Shown: positions 23,784 through 30,573 of the stretch, piece by piece
How the letters are laid out: every line of letters begins with the position of its first letter
How positions within the stretch are numbered: position 1 is the stretch's first letter
NCBI GenBank assembly: GCA_025350625.1
Contig: JANXXL010000334.1
Location: 1-44,185 of the forward strand
Direction of reading: 5' to 3'
DNA length: 44,185 nt
Source of the DNA: Bryobacterales bacterium
GTDB lineage: Bacteria; Acidobacteriota; Terriglobia; Bryobacterales; Bryobacteraceae
Program-made: the position numbers and the translations under genes
Notes under the pieces: model-generated
What the model saw: the letters and a program-made list of their open reading frames with translations, nothing else
Told to the model about the DNA's origin: nothing
Database searches by the model: none

Positions 23784-24590
23784 TCACTGGCGCGTGAATT
23801 TGATTCCGTTCTTCAGAAGCTCTTCATAACGCCCTGGGTCCAAATTGTTCTCCAAGCAGGTGTATTCCCGGATTCGCGTTCCCTCGCGCAGCATCAGGCT
23901 GGAGTGAATGGTCCACGGCTTGGTGAAGACCTTGGGATCTTCCATAATCACGTCGTAGTTAATCCGATCCTTGTCAACGCGAGTGTAACGCTCAGTAACA
24001 TGCAGTTCTTCGCTGTGGAACGACCCGGTTGGACCGAGCCAGGTCTTGTCGTTGAAGCCAACTGCGTCCACCACCAGCGTGTCGCCTTCCCAGTGACCCA
24101 CCGAATCGCCCATATATGTGGGTTCCAGATCTTCGGGATGCTTAGCGTTCAGAGGGATGCGCCGGAAGACACCCATATATTCGTGCAGAATAACAATCTG
24201 TTGCGGCGTTTGAATGATTTCGAGCGGAAACAGTGCGACGAGCGCGGTGCGCGGAACGCCGGGCGGGAGGCACAGGGCATTCGGGTCATCAATGCCCCGC
24301 TTGCTAAAGGATTCCAGGACTTTTTTGGCGGCCCAAGGCTGGTAGGGCGGAGGCTCGCGGCCGGCGACATTCGCGACCGAGGCTGGCGCCGCAGGGGCGT
24401 TGGGATCTTTCCCGGTCCCACCAACACCCGGTCCGGAGTTGGCCTCTTCCCAAGAGCCGCGCTGCGTGCTGCCGCCCTGCCAAACGCCTGTGAGATCGGG
24501 TTTGCCGTCAGCCGCGCGCGGAACGACAGACTTAGGAGCGCCCTGCCCCGCCAACAGCGCCGGGATCAGAAACAGCGCCGCGGGTCGCAT
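23784..24590 (-). CDS. Secreted 'DGKPDLTG' family protein, function unknown (copy 2)
   Basis: A 268-residue exported protein (signal peptide about 1-15, ALLAGQ). It is homologous to the genes at 22931-23758 and 25025-25867: a single DGKPDLTGVW box (28-37), PYQPWAAKKVLES, CLPPGVPRTALVALFP, IQTPQQIVILHEY, GHWEGDTLVVDAVGFNDKTW and a late YTCLENN. A Gly/Pro/Ala-rich stretch (about 50-80) replaces the second box of its relatives. The ATG at 24590 overlaps the stop of the DUF6152 gene by one base (TGATG), implying translational coupling; a GTG one codon earlier is also possible. Its end faces copy 1 with a 25-base gap. Function unknown. Confidence 0.85.
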   Translation of the reverse strand: MRPAALFLIPALLAGQGAPKSVVPRAADGKPDLTGVWQGGSTQRGSWEEANSGPGVGGTGKDPNAPAAPASVANVAGREPPPYQPWAAKKVLESFSKRGIDDPNALCLPPGVPRTALVALFPLEIIQTPQQIVILHEYMGVFRRIPLNAKHPEDLEPTYMGDSVGHWEGDTLVVDAVGFNDKTWLGPTGSFHSEELHVTERYTRVDKDRINYDVIMEDPKVFTKPWTIHSSLMLREGTRIREYTCLENNLDPGRYEELLKNGIKFTRQ

Positions 24591-25000
24591 CACTTTACCT
24601 CAACCGGCGCCGCGTTCCCGCCGTCGCCGGTGCCAGCAGGTGGTCCAAAGAATAGCTTCTGCCCATTGGCAAAAGTGACTTCGCGAGCATGCGCCCAGTT
24701 GGTGCCGTCGCGGGCGCGCCACCCGGACACCGTAATGCTATCGCCCGCTTTCATGGTGACCTCCCGCTTCCAGCCGGTTCGATACAACACGCTGGGAGGG
24801 TAGCCTTCGAACTTCCAATTCGCCACGGCGCCCTTGGCGTCCTTCACGTCCAGGAATAAATAGCTATGCGGATTGCTCCAATCCACTTTCGTAATAACTC
24901 CGGACAATGTCACGGGTTTGTCGGCGTCATACTCGGCCCCAAAAGAATGATGTGCGGCCACCGGCAGCGCCGCCAACAGCAATATCAAAAGTTTTTTCAT
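24590..25000 (-). CDS. Secreted DUF6152 family protein
   Basis: A 136-residue exported protein with a signal peptide (1-16, ending AAHHSF). The mature sequence begins HHSFGAEYDADKPVTLSGVI and continues TKVDWSNPHSYLFLDV, the pattern of DUF6152, a small OB-fold-like beta-barrel family. The closely spaced N-terminal His pair could bind a metal. I chose the ATG at 25000, as the codons between 25001 and 25015 look non-coding; a GTG at 25015 is the alternative. It sits between two 'DGKPDL' genes: 24 bases after copy 3 and overlapping copy 2. DUF6152 genes often accompany that family, so a shared complex or substrate is likely. No biochemical role is known to me. Confidence 0.85.
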   Translation of the reverse strand: MKKLLILLLAALPVAAHHSFGAEYDADKPVTLSGVITKVDWSNPHSYLFLDVKDAKGAVANWKFEGYPPSVLYRTGWKREVTMKAGDSITVSGWRARDGTNWAHAREVTFANGQKLFFGPPAGTGDGGNAAPVEVK

Positions 25001-25024
25001 GTTGGCCACCGGCACTAAGAGCGT

Positions 25025-25867
25025 CTACTTTCCAAGGTGGACCCGGTCCTTCTCGTTTTCGTTGCAGTACATTTCGAAGATGTCGGTGTCGGGCAGAAGC
25101 TCGTGAGGGATCTTGATGGTGAAGGGCTTGGTGAACGTATTGGGATCGTCAAAGGTCATTTCGACGTCCAGATGTCCGAAGTCACGGCGGTGAAAGCGCT
25201 CGACGACGCGCAGAGCTTCGCTATGGGTGTGCCCCATGGTATCAAGCAGCGTTTTATCGTTAAAGCCGGCGGTTTCTACCACCAGCGTGTCGCGGTCCCA
25301 ATGTCCAGCCGAGTAGCCCAGGTAGGCGGGAAGGTCAAATTCCTTGGGAAGCGCGCGCCCATCGGTAAAAATCTGGCGATGCAGGTTGTCGACTTCATAA
25401 AGAATCATGGTCTCGCGGGGTGCCTGGACGATCTTAATCGGTTCGGAGAGTAAACCGGCGAGAGGGATGCCGAAAATCCCGCCGCAAACGTTCGCGGGAT
25501 TCCGGCCGCGCTGGCGGACACGTTCCGCGATTTCGGGACGCAGCGGAGTTTCTTCGGGCTTGAAGTCCACCAGAATATTGAAGGCGTACTTATGTTGCGT
25601 TCCAATCTCCATTCCGGGCGGGGCCAGCGCAATCTCGGGATCGTAGCGGCTGCCGAAGAGCCGCTTCACTTCCGCGATGGAGGTGGTTTCGTGCATCCAG
25701 ACTCCGGAAAGATCCGGTTTACCGTCGGCGGTGCGCGGCGCAGGAGCGGCAAGGTTGAGTTTGCCGTCGCGCGTGCGAGGGGTTCCCGGCGCGGGGAAGT
25801 TTAACCACTGCGCCTGCGCGACGGTCGAGAACAACGCGAATAAAACCAATAGCCGCTGGTGTGACAT
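25025..25867 (-). CDS. Secreted 'DGKPDLSG' family protein, function unknown (copy 3)
   Basis: A 280-residue exported protein (signal peptide 1-19, cleaved near AQAQ). Like copy 1 it has a WLNFPAPGTPR start followed by two boxes, DGKLNLAAP and DGKPDLSGVW. Shared features include IKIVQAPRETMILYE, RQIFTDGRALP, GYSAGHWDRDTLVVETAGFN, ERFHRRDFGHLDVEMTFDDP and a late YCNENEKD. A ribosome-binding site, AGAGGAG, lies six bases before the ATG at 25867, which is why the upstream in-frame codons were left out. It is 51 bases after the dienelactone-hydrolase-like gene on the same strand, and the DUF6152 gene follows after 24 bases. Function unknown. Confidence 0.86.
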   Translation of the reverse strand: MSHQRLLVLFALFSTVAQAQWLNFPAPGTPRTRDGKLNLAAPAPRTADGKPDLSGVWMHETTSIAEVKRLFGSRYDPEIALAPPGMEIGTQHKYAFNILVDFKPEETPLRPEIAERVRQRGRNPANVCGGIFGIPLAGLLSEPIKIVQAPRETMILYEVDNLHRQIFTDGRALPKEFDLPAYLGYSAGHWDRDTLVVETAGFNDKTLLDTMGHTHSEALRVVERFHRRDFGHLDVEMTFDDPNTFTKPFTIKIPHELLPDTDIFEMYCNENEKDRVHLGK

Positions 25868-25918
25868 CTGCAACTCCTCTGATCCACGCACACGCCGATA
25901 GGCGGAAGGCGTCCCAGC

Positions 25919-26806
25919 CTAGGCTAGGCCCGCTTTGTATAATGCGAGAAGCTTGGCCCAGGCACGCTCGGCGTCGGGTTTGTTGTAGATCGGTTCGCCG
26001 CTCTGCTGCTTCGGCATATCCGGCACGCACCAGCCGTGGACCCCGGAATACACTTCCACTTCGGCGGGAACTTTGGCGGCTGCAAAAGCCTCTTTCAGTT
26101 TGTCTTTGGCGTCCGGCTGGCGCATATCGTCATTCGACGCAACGCCGAAATACATACGAGCTTTAATTTTCGGCGCAAGCAAGTGCGGGCTATCCGGCTT
26201 GTCGGTGACGAGACCGCCTCCGTGGAAGGATCCACCAGCGCCAATACGATCCGGTAAGGTAGCCGCGGTTCTGACCACCAGCGGCCCGCCCATGCAATAA
26301 CCCTGCGTGCCGATCTTCTTGGCTTTGTTCACCTGCTTCTGCGCGTCCAGAAATGCTACGTACGCGACGGCATCCTTCTCGGCCGCGCCCGCTGCGCCCA
26401 CCGACGCCATCAGCGGCTGAATTTTCCCCATGTCAGTCGCGAAGTTGAAGTTCGATGCATCCGTGAACGGCGGTTTGGTCACACGATAAAACGGATTGGG
26501 CACCAGCACCGAGTACCCTTCGGCGGCGAGTCGTTTCGCGAATTCGCGCATCGATGGCCGCAAGCCGAACGCATCGGGCCATATCAGGACGCCCGGATGC
26601 GAACCGGATTTGGGGTGAATAAAAGCGGCGTCGGCGGTTCCATCGGGAGTCTTGATCTCGACGTTGGTTTCGACTACCTCATGGCCTGCTGCCGAGGCCG
26701 TCCCCGCGGCAAGGCCTGCGGTTACCGAGAGAGCTACGAAGTCCCGCCGTGCGATATCGCCGCTCTGCATATCATTTTTCTGTGGGTTTTTTTGATCTTC
26801 CGTCAT
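25919..26806 (-). CDS. Dienelactone-hydrolase-family protein with a twin-arginine-like signal
   Basis: A 295-residue alpha/beta hydrolase. The N-terminus has a twin-arginine-like segment (ARRDFVALSVTAGLAAG, residues 19-35) and an Ala-rich cleavage region, so export is likely though the motif is weak. The catalytic core shows GVLIWPDAFGLRPSMREFAK, the nucleophile Cys171 in GYCMGGPL, and His257 in VHGWCVPD; an acidic residue near 226-227 (SNDD) probably completes the triad. The nucleophilic Cys is typical of dienelactone hydrolases, which open cyclic esters in aromatic degradation, but many members have other ester substrates. AAAGGAG precedes the ATG. It starts 12 bases after the ECF42 gene, so it is probably in that operon. 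Confidence 0.88.
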   Translation of the reverse strand: MTEDQKNPQKNDMQSGDIARRDFVALSVTAGLAAGTASAAGHEVVETNVEIKTPDGTADAAFIHPKSGSHPGVLIWPDAFGLRPSMREFAKRLAAEGYSVLVPNPFYRVTKPPFTDASNFNFATDMGKIQPLMASVGAAGAAEKDAVAYVAFLDAQKQVNKAKKIGTQGYCMGGPLVVRTAATLPDRIGAGGSFHGGGLVTDKPDSPHLLAPKIKARMYFGVASNDDMRQPDAKDKLKEAFAAAKVPAEVEVYSGVHGWCVPDMPKQQSGEPIYNKPDAERAWAKLLALYKAGLA

Positions 26807-26818
26807 GGCTGGCTCCTT

Positions 26819-28204
26819 TCAAGAAGGTATCACTTCTTGAAGAGTATCGCCATTCGGCCCGCGGACCTGACGAACGAGCGGCAGCTTCGGTTGCCGGCCA
26901 GATTCCGGCGGAGTTTTGACGGCGAGTTCGCTGTAAGGGGCCTGCCCGCCGTCGCCCCATTCGCATTCGCCCACGCGCCGCTCGAGGAACCGGCGCTCCA
27001 TCGGATTGCGCGCCAGAGCAAGCGCTTCCCGAAAGTGCTCTCGCGCAGTCTCGCGCCTTCCACAGCGAAACTCCAGCTCGCCCAGCGCGGCGGAGTAGAA
27101 CGGATAAGCTGCCAGGCGAACGCGATCGCCGATCAGTTTGATCTCTTCAATTCCGCGCTCAGGACCTTCGTTCTGTGCCACCGCAATGGCGCGGTTGAGC
27201 GCCACAATGGGGGAAGGATGAATCGTCAGCAACGTGTCGTAGAGGGAAACGATGGTTCCCCAATCCGTGGTCTCCGCCAGAAGCGCGCCGGCGTGAATCG
27301 ACGCGATGGCGGCCTCCAGGTGATACCCGGTTAGTTCGGAACCGGTAGCCGAAAGCTCCAGGAGTTGCATTCCTTCGGCTATCAGCTTTTGATCCCATTG
27401 CGACCGGTCCTGATCGAACAAGGAACAAAGGTTGCCCGCCGCGTCGACGCGGGACGGCAGGCGCGCCGCGTCGAAACACATAAGGGCGGCGAGCGCATGG
27501 GTCGCGGGTGTCCTCCCCAGCGAGTGATCGAGCAGCAACGCCGTAAGACGCATCGCCTCCCGGCACAGCTCCGCCCGCACCGCCGTCTCTGCGGACGCGC
27601 CATGATAGCCCTCATTAAACAGCAAGTAGAGCGCGCGGTGTACGGCAGGAAGCCGCGCGGAGAACTCCGCCGCCGCCGCAACGTCGAATAAGGTGGTCGA
27701 AGTTGCCAGCACTTTTTTCGCCCGCGTGATCCGCTTCTCGATTGCAGAATGACTGCTCACGAAGGCGCTGGCGATCTCACTTACGCTGAAGCCGCAGAGG
27801 ATGTGGAGAACCAGCGCCACCCGCGCCTCCTCCGGCAGGCGGGGATGGCAGCAGGAAAACATCATACGAAGCAAGTCGTCTTTGATCGCGTTCGCTCCAA
27901 ACAGCTCCTGCACCGGAGGGGCTGCGGCGCCTTCGCCTTCCAAAAGGCGAGTCAGCTCGGGTGCGATGACGCTCCAGGTGCGCTCGCGCCGCAGAATATC
28001 CAGCGCCCGGTTCTTCGCCGTGGCCATCAGCCACGCCGAAGGGTTGTCGGGGACACCGCGGAATCTCCATACCTGGAGGGCGCGGCAAAAGGCGTCCTGG
28101 ACGACATCTTCCGCCAACGCGAGGTTGTGGACTCCAAAGATGCGCGTAAGCGTGGCGACAATGCGCCCCGCTTCGCGCCGGAACAAATGATCTTCCAGTT
28201 CCAT
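26819..28204 (-). CDS. ECF42-type RNA polymerase sigma factor with DUF6596/TPR extension
   Basis: A 461-residue protein. Sigma region 2 spans about 8-75 (LAEDVVQDAFCRALQVW, then NPSAWLMATAKNRALDILRR) and region 4 about 115-170 (EEARVALVLHILCGFSVSEI, then IEKRITRAKKVL). The long C-terminal part holds the DUF6596 signature LYLLFNEGYH (193-202) and helical TPR-like repeats (about 290-420), the layout of ECF42 factors. These lack an anti-sigma factor, use the extension for control, and are encoded beside YCII/DGPF proteins, as seen here. The ATG at 28204 overlaps the YCII stop as TGATG; a GTG one codon earlier is possible. Its regulon could include the downstream minus-strand genes. Confidence 0.93.
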   Translation of the reverse strand: MELEDHLFRREAGRIVATLTRIFGVHNLALAEDVVQDAFCRALQVWRFRGVPDNPSAWLMATAKNRALDILRRERTWSVIAPELTRLLEGEGAAAPPVQELFGANAIKDDLLRMMFSCCHPRLPEEARVALVLHILCGFSVSEIASAFVSSHSAIEKRITRAKKVLATSTTLFDVAAAAEFSARLPAVHRALYLLFNEGYHGASAETAVRAELCREAMRLTALLLDHSLGRTPATHALAALMCFDAARLPSRVDAAGNLCSLFDQDRSQWDQKLIAEGMQLLELSATGSELTGYHLEAAIASIHAGALLAETTDWGTIVSLYDTLLTIHPSPIVALNRAIAVAQNEGPERGIEEIKLIGDRVRLAAYPFYSAALGELEFRCGRRETAREHFREALALARNPMERRFLERRVGECEWGDGGQAPYSELAVKTPPESGRQPKLPLVRQVRGPNGDTLQEVIPS

Positions 28205-28539
28205 CACATTTTCATGACGGGCCGCACTTCGACGGCGCCTTCGGCCTCGAAGATCGGACAGCCCTTTGAAAGCTCCACCGCCTGCTCCAAATCCTGGGCC
28301 TCAATCAGCGTGTAGCCGCCGATCACGTCCTTGGCCTCGGCAAACGGCCCGTCAGTCACGGTCTTCTGTTTGCCCTTCACCAGTTTGCCCGAGCGATCGA
28401 GCGGATGGCCTTGATCTTTGAGATGACCTTTCTCCCGTAGATCCTTCATCCATGCCATCCATTTCTGCATCATCTCCTGCCAGCGTTCGGGCGATCTCCC
28501 GCTTTCACCGCCGCGGTAAAGAAATACATATTCGCTCAT
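28204..28539 (-). CDS. YCII/DGPF-domain protein, ECF42 partner
   Basis: A 111-residue soluble protein of the YCII fold: MSEYVFLYRGGESG start, MQKWMAWMKDLREKGHLKDQ helix, VTDGPFAEAKDVIGGYTLIE (the DGPF signature) and a C-terminal EGAVEVRPVMKM strand. Proteins of this kind are encoded directly beside ECF42 sigma factors, in Actinobacteria among others; their role is unknown, with a small-molecule or regulatory function suspected. A ribosome-binding site (AAAGGGGA) precedes the start. The stop overlaps the sigma factor start by one base (TGATG), so the two are translated together. It is the first gene of the minus-strand run. Confidence 0.93.
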   Translation of the reverse strand: MSEYVFLYRGGESGRSPERWQEMMQKWMAWMKDLREKGHLKDQGHPLDRSGKLVKGKQKTVTDGPFAEAKDVIGGYTLIEAQDLEQAVELSKGCPIFEAEGAVEVRPVMKM

Positions 28540-28710
28540 CTAGTTTCCCCTTTCAGTTTGGCACTCTGCCTCCCCTTATCGGGGCGGACGCAGCGTGCTT
28601 CCACCTATGAGACGTTTGAGAAACATTCTACCGGACAGGTTTAGCGAACTCTTTTCTGCGAAAGCCGGAGGTCCAGAGTGTTATCCTGAGGCCGTGGCGA
28701 GGCCGCAGGC

Positions 28711-28980
28711 GTGAGAATTCGCTACCTGATCGGGCTGGCCCTGGCAATTGCAATCTTGTTGTGGGTGTTGGTATTTCTGGCCGTGGTATTGGCCCGAGGT
28801 TCTAATGTCTCGCGATGCCCTCGCTGCCAGTCCATCAGAATTCGGCCCGCTTGGCCCAAATTTTTAGATGGCATCCTGTACCGGGCTCAGGTCTCGCCCT
28901 ATCGTTGCGAAGCATGCAAGAAGCGCTTCTACCGAATGAGAGGCAAGCGAGTTCCAGTGAGTGTACCGACAAAAGATTAG
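28711..28980 (+). CDS. Small membrane-anchored zinc-ribbon protein
   Basis: An 89-residue protein with one hydrophobic helix at about residues 5-29 followed by a treble-clef or zinc-ribbon pattern: CPRC (Cys36, Cys39) and CEAC (Cys66, Cys69), 27 residues apart, then a basic tail (RMRGKRVP). It starts with GTG and has no strong ribosome-binding site, so a slightly different start is possible. The orientation of the ribbon, facing the cytoplasm or outside, cannot be read from the sequence. It stands alone between the ECF42 operon (divergent) and the MmgE/PrpD gene. I do not recognise a specific family or function. Confidence 0.65.
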   Translation: MRIRYLIGLALAIAILLWVLVFLAVVLARGSNVSRCPRCQSIRIRPAWPKFLDGILYRAQVSPYRCEACKKRFYRMRGKRVPVSVPTKD

Positions 28981-29062
28981 CGTTCACACTCCTGTTCACC
29001 GCAACCAACGCCGCAGTCGCCTAAGCAGGTATAATCGGACCTTGCACGCACACCATGCGAAA

Positions 29063-30496
29063 TTGACCAGGCGCGTAATGCTGACACGCGCTGGGGCCGC
29101 TCTCACCATGGCCGCGCTCCCCAAACCTGCCCTGGTTGCCGCGGACTCCGGCAGCTCCGTCATGGCGACGCTGGCGGGTTATATGAGCGAAGCGCACGGC
29201 CGTGAGCTTCCCGGCGAAGTGGTACAGGGGGCGAAACATCACATCCTGGACACCTTCGCGGCCATGATATCGGGCTCCCAACTGCCCCCGGGACGCCACG
29301 CTATCCAGTTCGCACGCGCCATGAGCGGCCAGAAAATCGCCACCGTGGCGGCTTCGCAGATCCTTTGCGGAGCCATCGATGCAGCCTTTGCGAACGGGGA
29401 ACTGGCCCATTCCGATGAAAGCGACGACGATTACACCGCGGGCGGCGCTCATCCGGGCTGTGCCATCGTGCCGGCCGCGCTGGCGTTAGGCGAACAGTTC
29501 GGCATCAGCGGAACACACTTCATTCGCGCCGTCACGCTGGGCTACGACATTGGAATGCGAGCCTATAAGACCCTGGACAAGGGATCGCTAAAAGAAACCC
29601 ACGGCTTGGTAGGAACGATGGGCGCGGCAGCGGCAGGCGGATGCGTGGCGCGGCTGAACGTTCAGCAAATGCGCTGGCTGGTGGATTACGCCGCACAGCA
29701 GGCCGGCGCCGGCATCGGCTCGTGGCGGGAAGACACGGATCATATCGAAAAGGGATTTCTTTTCGGCGCGATGAGTGCGCGCAACGGCGTTACCGCTGCC
29801 CTGCTGGTTCAATCCGGCTGGACTGGCGTCAATGATGTTCTCTCCGGCCCGCAAAGCTTTGTGAAATCCTACGCACCCAAAGCCGATCCGGCGGGATTGA
29901 TTGACTCGTTGGGGACGCGCTTTGAAGTGATGCTGACCAGTATCAAGGGTTGGACGGCGGGCGGCCCGCTGCAGACGCCGCTCGATGCCATCGTGAATTT
30001 GCGCAAGCGGCGGCCGTTCGAGGCAAACGAGGTGCAGCAGGTAGTGGTGCGCTCCGCCACCAGCCAGGCGGAGCGCGTCGACAACCGCGAAATGCCCGAC
30101 ATCAACCTCCAGTATCTGCTCGCCGTCATGCTCCTCGATAAGAATGTTTCCTTCCAGGCGGCGCACGACAAAACCCGCATGCAGGAGCCGGTTGTCCTAG
30201 AACAACGGGCGAAAGTACGGCTGGTCGGCGATGACGATTTGGAACGGCTCTTGCCTATGCGTGTGGGAATCGTCGACATCACCTTGAAAGACGGGACGCA
30301 CCTGAATGAGCGCGTAGACAATGCCCGCGGCACTCCCGAGAACCCCATGACGCGCGAAGAAATCGTGGCTAAAGCGCGCGATTTAATCACACCAGTGCTC
30401 GGCCCGGCCAAGTGCTCCAGGCTCATCGAGCGAATTTTGGATCTCGACAGCTTGAAAAACGTGCGCGAATTGCGGCCTTTACTGCAGCGGGCCTGA
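29063..30496 (+). CDS. MmgE/PrpD-family protein with a probable twin-arginine signal
   Basis: About 477 residues. The family pattern is clear: VVQGAKHHILDTFAAMISGS, ANGELAHSDESDDDY (the conserved acidic segment), HPGCAIVPAALALGEQFG, ETHGLVGTMGAAAAGGCVAR and KGWTAGGPLQTPLDAIV. Relatives include 2-methylcitrate dehydratase and other lyases or isomerases acting on carboxylic acids; the substrate is unknown. Only one ATG (29078) lies close, but just upstream in frame are codons giving TRRVMLTRAGAAL, a twin-arginine motif, so I place the start at the TTG at 29063; TTG 29042 is also possible. Neither has a clear ribosome-binding site. If the motif is real the protein is exported, unlike most of the family. 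A TATAAT at 29030-29035 could be its -10. Confidence 0.8.
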   Translation: MTRRVMLTRAGAALTMAALPKPALVAADSGSSVMATLAGYMSEAHGRELPGEVVQGAKHHILDTFAAMISGSQLPPGRHAIQFARAMSGQKIATVAASQILCGAIDAAFANGELAHSDESDDDYTAGGAHPGCAIVPAALALGEQFGISGTHFIRAVTLGYDIGMRAYKTLDKGSLKETHGLVGTMGAAAAGGCVARLNVQQMRWLVDYAAQQAGAGIGSWREDTDHIEKGFLFGAMSARNGVTAALLVQSGWTGVNDVLSGPQSFVKSYAPKADPAGLIDSLGTRFEVMLTSIKGWTAGGPLQTPLDAIVNLRKRRPFEANEVQQVVVRSATSQAERVDNREMPDINLQYLLAVMLLDKNVSFQAAHDKTRMQEPVVLEQRAKVRLVGDDDLERLLPMRVGIVDITLKDGTHLNERVDNARGTPENPMTREEIVAKARDLITPVLGPAKCSRLIERILDLDSLKNVRELRPLLQRA

Positions 30497-30500
30497 CGTC

Positions 30501-30528
30501 TTAACAACAGCCACTTAAATCGGATAAA
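30501..30528 (+). promoter_or_regulatory. Candidate promoter for the hybrid kinase gene
   Basis: TTAACA at 30501-30506 and GATAAA at 30523-30528 are 16 bases apart, about 45 bases before the kinase start at 30574. Five of six and four of six consensus bases match by eye. Confidence 0.35.
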
Positions 30529-30573
30529 GTTTAGTTAGTGGTTGGTGGTTTAGCCTTCGGGAGGTCTCCGGCA

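Noticed and set aside
23904-24803. Plus-strand open frame of 299 codons opposite the copy 2 and DUF6152 genes
   Set aside because: It spans two genes in antisense and shows no domain or signal; the opposite strand has clear families and TGATG coupling.
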